Below, in pieces: positions 1 through 7,394 of a stretch of DNA of 44,204 bases. The stretch lies in the NCBI GenBank assembly GCA_012271065.1, contig JAAXHE010000186.1:1-44204 (forward strand), given 5' to 3'. Source of the stretch: Candidatus Latescibacterota bacterium (lineage in GTDB: Bacteria; Latescibacterota; UBA2968; GCA-2709665). The number at the start of each line of letters is the position of its first letter. The first letter of the stretch is position 1. The notes beneath the pieces are model-generated. The model worked only from the letters and a program-made list of their open reading frames with translations, made no database searches and had not been told where the DNA came from. Both the position numbers and the translations under genes were made by a program.

Positions 1-211
1 CACGATGCTCCCCGCATAAGTGGGGAGTTCTCGCCAAAAACCTCCAAGCCATCGCTCTGAGCAACGTCGGGGGTTGACCATGCTGTGTCAGGACGCACCT
101 GCACGTCTCATCCTCGACACACGCTCCTTCTCAACTTCCAACGCTGACCAACTTCACGATGCCCCCACTACACCCGTTTTCGGAGGGGACTCATTTTTGA
201 ATCGAAACACG
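1..211. other. Intergenic stretch at window edge, no gene seen
   Basis: No convincing coding frame is visible. Positions 8-27 form an imperfect palindrome, CTCCCC (8-13) and GGGGAG (22-27) around an 8-base loop. It looks vaguely like the core of a type I-E CRISPR repeat, but there is only one copy in the window. The rest shows no repeat. The stretch lies downstream of dapL, which ends at 212. Confidence 0.5.
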
Positions 212-1438
212 CTATAGCCTCAGATTTTTCTCGATGCTTTCCACGGCCGACTCGATATCCTCGCGGTGTCCGAACGCGCTCAGCCTGAAGAATCCCTCGC
301 CGCTGGGGCCGAATCCCGCCCCCGGCGTCCCCACGACGTGCGTCTCGGAAAGCAGCTTGTCGAAGAATTCCCACGAACCCATGCCGCCGGGTGTCTTCAT
401 CCAGAGATACGGCGCGTGGACCCCGCCATAGACCGTCAGGCCCATGCGCTCGAGCCCTGAACGGATACGCGCGGCGTTGGCCATATAATAGGCGACCATC
501 CCGGCGCATTCCGTCTTACCCGCCTCCGTAAACGCAGCCAGGCCGCCGCCCTGCACAATATTGGAGGCGCCGTTGAACATCGTATTCTGCCGTCTGCGCC
601 AGAGCCCGTTAACGACGCCGGGCCCGGAGTCTTCCACGGCCAGTTCCCGGGGGACCGCCGTCCAGCCCAGCCGCACGCCCGTAAAACCGGTATCCTTGGA
701 AAAACTGTTGATCTCGATCGCGCAGGCATTCGCGCCTTCGATCTCAAAAATGCTGTGCGGCAATTCAGGATCCGAAATATACGCGCAGTATGCCGCGTCA
801 AAGATGATCACGGCCTGGTGTTCGCGTGCATAATCCACAAACGTCTGCAGCTGACTCACGGTTGCAACAGAACCGATCGGATTGTTCGGACTGCAAATGT
901 AGATCAGGTCCACTTTGTCCGCAGGCAGATCAGGAAAGAAGCCGTTCGTCTCGGTACAGGGCATGTAGACGATTCCGTCGTACTGTCCCTCCACGGCGTT
1001 CCCGGTACGTCCGGCGATCACGTTGCTGTCCACGTAGACGGGATAGGCCGGGTCCTGGACCGCCACCACGTTGTCCAGGCCGAAAATGGACTGAATATTC
1101 GCGGAGTCGGGCTTTCCGCCGTCGCTCACGAATATCTCTTCCGGATCAAGTGTGACGCCGCGCTCCGCATATCGGCTCGCGATCGCCTCTCTGAGAGGCA
1201 GTTCCCCTTCGCTCCCGTCCGCGTAACCGCTATAGGTCTCGACGGCCGAGAGGTTTGCCACGGACTGATGCAAACCGGCAATCACGCTTGGAGGCAGCGG
1301 CTCCGTCGTGTTTCCAATTCCCAGTCGCATCACATTGACATTGGGATGATCGTCGAGATATGCTCCCGTCCGCCTCGCGATTTCAGGGAACAGATAGCCG
1401 GCTGAGAGTTTGTTGTAGTTGGAATTGATCGTCGCCAT
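212..1438 (-). CDS. dapL: LL-diaminopimelate aminotransferase
   Basis: This is a PLP-dependent class I/II aminotransferase of 408 residues that converts tetrahydrodipicolinate directly to LL-diaminopimelate, for lysine and peptidoglycan synthesis in the cytoplasm. The N-terminal NYNKLSAGYLFPEIARR block, the LGIGNTTEPLP segment, the SPNNPIGSV block and the PLP-lysine motif SFSKDTGFTGVRLGW all match the DapL family, and the length is typical. The open frame extends to 1507, but the ATG at 1438 has an AAAGGAGG Shine-Dalgarno in front and begins the conserved part, so I chose it. DapL is typical of Chlamydiae, Planctomycetes, Latescibacteria and some Archaea, which helps place the organism. It appears to stand alone, 127 bases after the toxin gene. 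Confidence 0.95.
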   Translation of the reverse strand: MATINSNYNKLSAGYLFPEIARRTGAYLDDHPNVNVMRLGIGNTTEPLPPSVIAGLHQSVANLSAVETYSGYADGSEGELPLREAIASRYAERGVTLDPEEIFVSDGGKPDSANIQSIFGLDNVVAVQDPAYPVYVDSNVIAGRTGNAVEGQYDGIVYMPCTETNGFFPDLPADKVDLIYICSPNNPIGSVATVSQLQTFVDYAREHQAVIIFDAAYCAYISDPELPHSIFEIEGANACAIEINSFSKDTGFTGVRLGWTAVPRELAVEDSGPGVVNGLWRRRQNTMFNGASNIVQGGGLAAFTEAGKTECAGMVAYYMANAARIRSGLERMGLTVYGGVHAPYLWMKTPGGMGSWEFFDKLLSETHVVGTPGAGFGPSGEGFFRLSAFGHREDIESAVESIEKNLRL

Positions 1439-1565
1439 CGTATTTGACTTCCTCCTTTGTTTCCCGATTGTGAACGTCACCGGCCGATGCCGGCGTGTGG
1501 CGTTCATTCGCCCGCCGATCCCGACCCATTGAGATTTCTTACAATATACACGCGCGCCATTGACA

Positions 1566-1886
1566 TCACATGCCTAACTGTATCCTTATCGCGCGTTCGA
1601 CGCCGTCCATATCCGAAACAGAGATACTCCCTTTAAGCGTACTCAACCGGTGTTTGCTGACCGTTGACAACTGATCGGCCATCGCCTTGCTTCTTTCTTC
1701 ACGGACAGTCACATAGGCTTCACTGGGATAGAGGCGATCGAGATTGCTCGTTAACGGCACAACCTGAACACGATTCAGATGCCTGTTGGATGCGTCGTTA
1801 CTGACGATAATCGCGGGGCGTCTCTTGCGGACTTCGCCACCGATGGACGGGTTGAAATCCACCCACCATACTTCACCTCGGCGCAT
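1566..1886 (-). CDS. MazF/PemK-family mRNA interferase toxin
   Basis: A 106-residue protein of the MazF/PemK/CcdB fold, expected to be a ribosome-independent mRNA endonuclease held inactive by its antitoxin. It opens with [24 protein letters not shown] and continues with [18 protein letters not shown] and a C-terminal half ending [12 protein letters not shown], all family hallmarks ([18 protein letters not shown]). Length matches the family. The open frame reaches 1964, but the ATG at 1886 starts the conserved RGEV block and lies inside the end of the upstream antitoxin gene, a 14-base overlap that suggests translational coupling. The family is clear; the cleavage specificity cannot be told from sequence. 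Confidence 0.92.
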   Translation of the reverse strand: MRRGEVWWVDFNPSIGGEVRKRRPAIIVSNDASNRHLNRVQVVPLTSNLDRLYPSEAYVTVREERSKAMADQLSTVSKHRLSTLKGSISVSDMDGVERAIRIQLGM

Positions 1887-2103
1887 CGAAAGCGTCTCCC
1901 ACGGTTGCTTCCGCCCATTCCGCGGCTTCGGCTTCCCGTTCTTCATCGCGCGCCATATCTGCATATGCCTGCTCGAGGTCGGGGCGAAGCACGTGCGGGC
2001 GGACCAGCGTTTCGACGAAGCGGCTGATGCGGCGGCGGCCGATCACCTGGCGCAAACCTTCATACACTTCTTCATCAACGGTGATGGTCAGTTTCTTGCG
2101 CAT
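1873..2103 (-). CDS. Ribbon-helix-helix antitoxin (MazE/VapB-like)
   Basis: A 76-residue protein directly upstream of and overlapping the MazF-like toxin. The N-terminus [19 protein letters not shown] followed by a basic helix and RFVETLVRP has the strand-helix-helix pattern of ribbon-helix-helix DNA-binding antitoxins. The C-terminal third is acidic and alanine/glutamate rich ([14 protein letters not shown]), as expected for the unfolded tail that wraps the toxin. It should bind DNA as a dimer and repress its own operon; a matching palindrome lies at 2140-2160. The exact antitoxin subfamily is uncertain. Confidence 0.88.
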   Translation of the reverse strand: MRKKLTITVDEEVYEGLRQVIGRRRISRFVETLVRPHVLRPDLEQAYADMARDEEREAEAAEWAEATVGDAFDAPR

Positions 2104-2139
2104 ATGTATTTCTCCGATTCAGATTACCCGGAAAGCAAC

Positions 2140-2183
2140 TATACGTGTATTATACGTATAAGAAAACAGGTCGAGGATGTCAA
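2140..2183 (-). promoter_or_regulatory. Toxin-antitoxin promoter with overlapping palindromic operator
   Basis: Reading the minus strand, TTGACA (2178-2183) is followed after 17 bases by TATACG, a reasonable sigma-70 promoter 40-60 bases upstream of the antitoxin ATG. The -10 region lies inside an inverted repeat, TATACGT and ACGTATA around a 7-base spacer (2140-2160). That is the layout expected for autorepression by a ribbon-helix-helix antitoxin. Confidence 0.55.
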
Positions 2184-2245
2184 GTCCGACCTGGACCGCT
2201 TGAAGCCCGTCCTCGTTCCTGTAACCGCCATTTTCACGGCCTTCG

Positions 2246-2629
2246 CTATTTCGTTTCGACAAAGGCCAGGATATACCCATCGGGATCCGAGATATAGAAT
2301 TCGCGACCGTAGGGCATCTCCCGGAACGGCTGAATGACCGGAACCGGCTTGTTCCGCACGTCATTATATACGGTGTGGATGTCGTCCACCGTGAACGTAA
2401 TGTCCAGGTGCTGGTTTTCGCGGCGGAATTCCCTCTCGTCGCCCGGCGCGGCGGCGAGCTTCAGATGGATGGAGTGACCGTCCCGTACGATTCCCGCGTA
2501 GAAGTGCTCGTACCGGAAGTCCAGGTCGAACCCGAGTTGCCCCGTGTAGAATTCGATCGACCGGTCCAGATTGGCGACCAGGAACTGAGGGCTCATTCCA
2601 GTCAGTTTCGCGGCGTGTGTTCGACTCAT
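2246..2629 (-). CDS. VOC-family (glyoxalase/bleomycin-resistance fold) protein
   Basis: A single-domain vicinal-oxygen-chelate protein of about 127 residues. It shows the pattern PQFLVANLDRSIEFYTGQLGF at the start, a middle strand with HSIHLKLA, HLDITFTVDDIHTVY, and the C-terminal FYISDPDGYILAFVE that usually carries a metal-binding Glu. Such proteins range from metal-dependent lyases and dioxygenases to antibiotic-binding resistance proteins, so the substrate is open. Two ATGs lie six bases apart; AAGAGG sits six bases before the inner one (2629), whereas the outer one (2635) is directly against it, so I prefer 2629. It precedes the antitoxin gene on the same strand but has no evident functional link. 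Confidence 0.85.
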   Translation of the reverse strand: MSRTHAAKLTGMSPQFLVANLDRSIEFYTGQLGFDLDFRYEHFYAGIVRDGHSIHLKLAAAPGDEREFRRENQHLDITFTVDDIHTVYNDVRNKPVPVIQPFREMPYGREFYISDPDGYILAFVETK

Positions 2630-2823
2630 TGGCATCCTCTTACCTTTGTTCCGGAGATTACCCGATTGCGTGGGAACACGGTATTGGGTACAATAAAGAA
2701 CCCGGATTGACCTGCGTCAAGCGGGAGAAAACACCGGAACATACGTGTGTCGCGCGCACCCAACGCCATCGTGATCGCGCGCGCGACGGGAGAGGCGCTC
2801 GACCCGAACAGTCTGGAGGCCCG

Positions 2824-3333
2824 ATGACCCTGGGACGAATCTATCTGTGGATTGCGATATTGATCTTCGCCGCCGCCGCGTCGGTGGTGGCGCGGCTGGT
2901 GGAAATCGGACAGGCGCATCTGATCGACGGCCGTAATCCGATTTCATTCTGCAATCTGCTCTTCGCGGGCAATCTCGTGGCGGCGCTGACCCTGTTCGGC
3001 ATCGAGCACTTCGCCGACATCTTCTCGCCGGTGCTGTGGCGCTGGATGGTCCTCTACGGCGGGATCGTGGTCGCCTGCGGGCAGCTGGCGTGGTTTGCCG
3101 GCATCAAACGCGTGGGTCCCGTCGACATCGCCACCGCGTCGTCCTTCTCGCCGGTGGCCGGCGTACTCTTTGCCGGTCTCATCCTGCGCGAGGTGCCGAT
3201 GCCCGCGCAACTCATCGGTGGCGGCATCATCCTCACAGGCATCGCCATCGCCCTGTGGGGCGAACTGCGAGGCGAACGCCAGACGCGGCCGTCCAGAACG
3301 GAGGACAAGGCCAAAGCGTTCATCGGCGTCTGA
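2824..3333 (+). CDS. Half-size EamA/DMT-family membrane transporter
   Basis: A 169-residue integral membrane protein with about five hydrophobic segments (near residues 6-25, 39-59, 71-90, 98-118 and 123-143) and a short basic-acidic tail. The stretch GPVDIATASSFSPVAGVLFAGLIL followed by GGGIILTGIAIAL is the EamA repeat seen in drug/metabolite transporters. A usual EamA protein has two such repeats in about 300 residues; this carries one, so it probably works as a dimer or is a shortened relative. The ATG at 2824 has GGAGG five bases upstream, and the frame farther upstream lacks family character. It converges on the PmbA-like gene, 43 bases apart. Substrate unknown. Confidence 0.8.
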   Translation: MTLGRIYLWIAILIFAAAASVVARLVEIGQAHLIDGRNPISFCNLLFAGNLVAALTLFGIEHFADIFSPVLWRWMVLYGGIVVACGQLAWFAGIKRVGPVDIATASSFSPVAGVLFAGLILREVPMPAQLIGGGIILTGIAIALWGELRGERQTRPSRTEDKAKAFIGV

Positions 3334-3376
3334 ACCGATATCGGATTCCGGCGTTGGTACGTGGAGCGCCGCGAAC

Positions 3377-5152
3377 TTACCCGTCAAAGTAGGGATGCGG
3401 GGAAGCCGGCGGTTTGGCTATCTCGCCGGTGGGCGGTTTCAGCGTGATGTCCTCGAACAGGACCATTCGGGGGGTGACGATACTTACAAGAACCAGACGT
3501 CCGCGGCCACTCCCGGAAAACGGCGACGAATTATCCTCCGACCGATAGGTTACCGTATTGACTTCATGCGTCCTGGACACCCTGAAGATGTCCTTGAAGG
3601 TATAGGCGCCCGTACCACCCAATTCCGCATTTCGAACCAGTTCCCTCCGCCCGTCGAGATAGACCCTGTAAATGACGATCGGGTTTTGCAGCCTGGCTCC
3701 CCCATTTTCCGAGCCGCCGAATGTTGCAACGACCGGCGCTTCGGACGCACGGTACGACGGATTAGACATGCGTGTGACGATGTATCCGTATTCTTTTTTC
3801 TGTCTTCTTATCAGTTTGTAGAATTCTTTTCGGATCTGCTCTTCGCTCAATCCCTTCTCAGGCTCAACCAGGATATTGCCCGGCGCGACCCCGGGACCGC
3901 GACGGCTTCCGGTACTGCGGCGGATGCCGCGAACGGGAGTGCGAGTCGTCAGCAGGTTTTCCAGTACACCGGCCCGCACAAGCTGGACCTCGCGCGCACG
4001 CACCCCTTCATCATCGATACGATACGCGCCCAATAGTGGCTGATTCTTGTAGGTGTCGATCTGTGGAACGGAGCGCACATTCAGAAATTCGGGCAGGACA
4101 CGCACGCCGATCCTGTCAAGGAAAGGATTCTCCTTCTTTTGCGGGTAATAGCCTTCGTATTCGGGATTGTCGTGTAACGCCCGCCGGTTCGACAGCAGGT
4201 AGGGTACGAACCCCTGATTGAACAGTTCCGTCGCCGCCTGGCCGACGAAAATTACCGGCCCGGTAAAGCGATTGACGAGCGGTGCATGACGCAATGCACT
4301 CAGGCGTTTTCCCATAGCACCGATCCTGCCAGCAAGTTCCCCGTCGCCAGGCAGGGTTTCGGGTGTTCGGGCGTATGCGGCGACGAAGTCTTCGAGGGGC
4401 ATGCCGTCGAGGGCTTGCGTGGCGGCAACCGCAGTGAACGCTACGCCGGAGGTTGCTACCGAAAACGAAGTGCCCTCGCTGTTCACGTATTCGTATCTGG
4501 TGTTATTGCCGCTCATTCGCACACGTGACGTGTAGACGTCGGGCATGTCACGGAACAGCGCGGAAAGATGGCGCGCTCGCTGTTCGAGCGTGTCGAGATT
4601 CACAACGATCGGCGCCACCTCAAACACTTCGGTTGTCGGCGCCTCTCTGCTGAAATCGGGTATCTCCTCGGTTCGCGTCTTGTTCTGCAGCACGGCGCGC
4701 TTCTTGGCCAGATCTTCCAGCGCGGTCTTGTATGCGCCGTCGGTGGCCAGCCAGATCTTGCGCCGGAGCTCACTATAGCTGTCTTCCACGGGCAATGTCA
4801 CACGGCCGCCCCGCATACGGACCACGCCCGATCCGCCGAAGGTGAAAGAGCGAAAGTTGGTATTGTCAAGGGCGTAGTCTCCCACCCTCACTTCTACGTG
4901 CAGCGTGCGCGAGTGGACCTCCCTGCTCTCCAGCAGACTGCCGAAGGTCGCCGAGGCTACCCTGGCCTTTATTTCGCGCACGAGATATGAAACATAGTAC
5001 GGTCGATCCAGGGCTTCAAGCTGGAGTTCCTTCATCGAGCGCGACAGTTCGTCACGCAGGGCACGTTGCAGTATGCTTTCTTCCGCGCGGGCGGCCGTAG
5101 CCGCCAGAAGGCCGACGGCCGCGATCATAAGGGAGGGAATCACCCTGTGCAT
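3377..5152 (-). CDS. Exported TldD/PmbA-family protein lacking the zinc motif (TldE-like)
   Basis: A 591-residue protein with a signal peptide (hydrophobic residues 7-22, likely cleavage after ARA near residue 23) followed by a full TldD/PmbA fold. Where TldD has HExxxH, aligned with the neighbour's H311-E312-H316, this protein reads TELFNQGFVP, so the positions are Asn312, Gln313 and Pro317. The active site is therefore absent, as in TldE/PmbA. It ends with a C-terminal FDG tail. The start at 5152 has AGGAG eight bases ahead, and the gene follows the HExxxH-bearing paralogue by 29 bases, an operon. In E. coli TldD and TldE form a heterodimeric protease; I infer the same arrangement outside the cytoplasm here. 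Confidence 0.85.
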   Translation of the reverse strand: MHRVIPSLMIAAVGLLAATAARAEESILQRALRDELSRSMKELQLEALDRPYYVSYLVREIKARVASATFGSLLESREVHSRTLHVEVRVGDYALDNTNFRSFTFGGSGVVRMRGGRVTLPVEDSYSELRRKIWLATDGAYKTALEDLAKKRAVLQNKTRTEEIPDFSREAPTTEVFEVAPIVVNLDTLEQRARHLSALFRDMPDVYTSRVRMSGNNTRYEYVNSEGTSFSVATSGVAFTAVAATQALDGMPLEDFVAAYARTPETLPGDGELAGRIGAMGKRLSALRHAPLVNRFTGPVIFVGQAATELFNQGFVPYLLSNRRALHDNPEYEGYYPQKKENPFLDRIGVRVLPEFLNVRSVPQIDTYKNQPLLGAYRIDDEGVRAREVQLVRAGVLENLLTTRTPVRGIRRSTGSRRGPGVAPGNILVEPEKGLSEEQIRKEFYKLIRRQKKEYGYIVTRMSNPSYRASEAPVVATFGGSENGGARLQNPIVIYRVYLDGRRELVRNAELGGTGAYTFKDIFRVSRTHEVNTVTYRSEDNSSPFSGSGRGRLVLVSIVTPRMVLFEDITLKPPTGEIAKPPASPHPYFDG

Positions 5153-5181
5153 GTGATGGCTCCTGGGGCATGAAATGGGGA

Positions 5182-6900
5182 TTAGAGCAGGCCTCCTGTT
5201 TCGCCTTCGTCAGGCGCATCGGAAGACGGCGCTTCGAGGATGGGGCGCCGCTCCTGGGACTTCGGTTTCTTCTGCACCTCGATCTGTGTGATGAAAATGC
5301 CCGGGGAAACCGCGGCCACGGGCACGAGCCCCGACTCGGCGCCGCACCTGCCGTTGAAAACATCGACGTGATCGTCGGCAGCGGCGATCCGGCTGAAGGC
5401 AGTGAGCGGTGTTCCAATGAGATCGACCCCTCGTACCAGTTCTTCTCGTCCGTCGGTGTAGATTCGGTAGACCATGATGGGGAGCACGTTAAATGCGTTC
5501 GGGATAAAGCGTCCGGTTATGGTGAATCCCCCCTGAATATCCTCGAAGTAAAGGCCGAAGTCCTTGCCGTCCTTGCGGCATTGCTCGATGAGCATCTCCT
5601 TGAGCCTGGCACGGCTGAGCGGCTCGGACGTCTCCACAATGAGGTTGGATTGCCGTGCGACCGGTCTGTAGCCCGGCTGTTTTCGACCGTGTCCGTTGGA
5701 GTTCGGGAAGCCCTCGATCGGCGAACGGGACATGAGGAAGCGGCGGAAGATCCCGTTTTCCACAACGGCCACGCGCCGTGCCTTGACGCCCTGATTGTCG
5801 TACGCGTAGGCGCCAACCAGGTCCTTTCCGGCCATGTTGTGCGTGGTGGGGTCGAAATACACCGAAAACGTCTCGGGCAGTACCCTCTCGCCTATTTTCT
5901 TTTTAAAGGTCTGACCCTCTTCCTCTCGCTTCTGGCGATGGCCCTCGATGCGGTGACCGAAGATTTCGTGGAACAGGACGCCGCTTGCGCGCCCTGAAAG
6001 GATGGCCGGGCCCGTATAAGGTGCTACGACCGGGGCGTCTCGGAGGGCTTGAAGATCGGCGATCATGCGCTCGACGATTTCAAGAATCTCGTCATCGCCC
6101 GGTAAGCCCTCCTCAGCGATTGCGGAAAAAGACTCGTAACGCGGCAACACCATGCCGTCGTCAGCCTTTGTAAAGGCATAGATAAAGAGTCGGTAGAGCA
6201 ACTGGGAGGTCTGGACCTCGCTGCCCTCGCTGTTGACGTATTGACGAGTCGAGATATTCGCCGTGAGGCTGGCATCAGCCTGGTAGATGTCACCGTGCCT
6301 GGCGAAGGGCGCTGTGTATTTCTTGAGTCTGGCCACCCATTCGTCACGAGAGATATCGAAGGATGCGGGTTCCTCCATATAACGTTCTGCAGGCTCCCGT
6401 GAAAAATCCGCAGACCGGTCTTCCTCTTCCACTTTGACCTGAACATTCGTCTTGACGGTTGTCAACTGCTCGATAGCGCGCTTGTATTTTCTATCGGTGT
6501 GATGCCAAAGGACACTGCGAATCGCGTCGGGGTCATTCTCAATCGGGATATCTATTCTTGAATACCGACGGCTCCAACTGGGTATGCGGCCCCTGACAGG
6601 GTGCGTATTGTCGAACGCGTAGTCTCCCACGCGCAGATCGATGTCCAACAGACGACGGCGCGTTTCCCGATCGCGGGTCAGCGCCCCGAAGGACGCTTCG
6701 ACGCGAACCTCGTGCGTTTCCGTGATCTCATAACTCAGAAAATAGGGCGGGACCGGCTGCCGTTTGAGCAGGTCAACGGAGCGGTTCAATTCCTCTCGCA
6801 TGGCCTGCAGCAGCGGGGAGGCGGTCTCCGCCCCGATTCCGGCCGCTGTAAATGCGGTAACGAGTAGCCATAGGCAAATAATCCTGGGAATTGTTCTCAT
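5182..6900 (-). CDS. Exported TldD-family zinc metalloprotease
   Basis: A 572-residue protein with an N-terminal signal peptide (hydrophobic residues 6-23, AAGIGAE cleavage region). It carries the TldD zinc motif HEIFGH at residues 311-316, with another His at 321, and a C-terminal block with FNGRCGAESG that corresponds to the conserved distal Cys region of TldD. E. coli TldD is cytoplasmic and, with TldE, degrades unfolded peptides and matures microcin B17; this version appears exported. It is the first gene of a two-gene operon with a catalytically dead paralogue. The ATG at 6900 follows GAAAGG, and a 17-base palindrome lies 41 bases upstream. The natural substrate is unknown. Confidence 0.88.
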   Translation of the reverse strand: MRTIPRIICLWLLVTAFTAAGIGAETASPLLQAMREELNRSVDLLKRQPVPPYFLSYEITETHEVRVEASFGALTRDRETRRRLLDIDLRVGDYAFDNTHPVRGRIPSWSRRYSRIDIPIENDPDAIRSVLWHHTDRKYKRAIEQLTTVKTNVQVKVEEEDRSADFSREPAERYMEEPASFDISRDEWVARLKKYTAPFARHGDIYQADASLTANISTRQYVNSEGSEVQTSQLLYRLFIYAFTKADDGMVLPRYESFSAIAEEGLPGDDEILEIVERMIADLQALRDAPVVAPYTGPAILSGRASGVLFHEIFGHRIEGHRQKREEEGQTFKKKIGERVLPETFSVYFDPTTHNMAGKDLVGAYAYDNQGVKARRVAVVENGIFRRFLMSRSPIEGFPNSNGHGRKQPGYRPVARQSNLIVETSEPLSRARLKEMLIEQCRKDGKDFGLYFEDIQGGFTITGRFIPNAFNVLPIMVYRIYTDGREELVRGVDLIGTPLTAFSRIAAADDHVDVFNGRCGAESGLVPVAAVSPGIFITQIEVQKKPKSQERRPILEAPSSDAPDEGETGGLL

Positions 6901-6940
6901 TGGCGCGCCTTTCTGTGATGGCCCTCGGAAACTTGCCTAA

Positions 6941-6979
6941 CGTCGCAAATTGCGACGGTTGCAAGCTCCCGCGTCGCAA
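6941..6979 (-). promoter_or_regulatory. 17-base palindromic operator plus third half-site
   Basis: CGTCGCAA (6941-6948) and TTGCGACG (6950-6957) form a perfect inverted repeat around one base, 41 bases upstream of the TldD-like start codon. A third identical half-site CGTCGCAA lies at 6972-6979, 31 bases from the first, about three helical turns. This is the geometry of a dimeric repressor or activator with a secondary site. No candidate regulator gene is adjacent. Confidence 0.5.
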
Positions 6980-7111
6980 TCCCCCTTGAAGTGGGTCGCG
7001 AGAGCACAGGCCGGATGGCTACTGAACGGTCTACAGATCCGTCTACATTAATTCTAACGCCTCCCCGGAAAATCGGTTCCCCTCCAATGCGTTACGTCAC
7101 GGCAAAACAAC

Positions 7112-7136
7112 AGGGGCAGGATGGAAACCTGCCCCT
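7112..7136. repeat. Hairpin with perfect 9-bp stem
   Basis: AGGGGCAGG (7112-7120) and CCTGCCCCT (7128-7136) form a perfect stem with a 7-base loop. There is no T-run on either side, so a rho-independent terminator is not indicated. The stem shares its GGGGCAG/CTGCCCC core with the hairpin at 7298-7321. Confidence 0.7.
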
Positions 7137-7297
7137 TCGCACCACTTCCGAGGATCGCGTGCGAGTTAATCCACTGCATGGGCGCGCTTCGACCCATACA
7201 CCGCGCGGAACCGGCATCAGCCAGAATTCGCCACCAGACGCAAGTGCGACGGGCCGGGCCTTTCTTATGTCTCCATTTCGACAGGATGACAATATAA

Positions 7298-7321
7298 GGG
7301 GCAGACAGGAATGCCTGCCCC
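7298..7321. repeat. Dispersed hairpin repeat, copy 1
   Basis: GGGGCAG ... CTGCCCC with the core GACAGGAATG, preceded by TTCGACAGGATGACAATATAA. Read in reverse, the sequence at 8991-9013 repeats this core (GGGCAGACAGGAATG, then CGCCC) and similarity extends into the flank (TCTCCAT and a GACAG stretch). The two copies lie in opposite orientation on the two sides of the TPR-thioredoxin gene. Short hairpin repeats of this kind occur in many copies in some uncultured bacterial genomes. Confidence 0.6.
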
Positions 7322-7394
7322 ACCCCGCACAGGCATGTTCTCAATGGCCAGACTGCACCACCAGGCGTAGGGGCAACCGGCCGGTCGCCCTCCT

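Larger units (their letters stand above)
6980..7394. other. Non-coding spacer with two hairpin repeats
   Basis: No coding frame is convincing here. The spacer separates the TldD-like operon from the end of the TPR-thioredoxin gene. It contains two GC-rich hairpins built around GGGGCAG and CTGCCCC, listed separately. The second of them belongs to a repeat family that recurs in opposite orientation beyond the TPR-thioredoxin gene. Confidence 0.6.

Noticed and set aside
1..35. CRISPR-like palindrome at the window edge
   Set aside because: Only one copy of CTCCCC..GGGGAG is present and no second repeat follows, so an array cannot be claimed.
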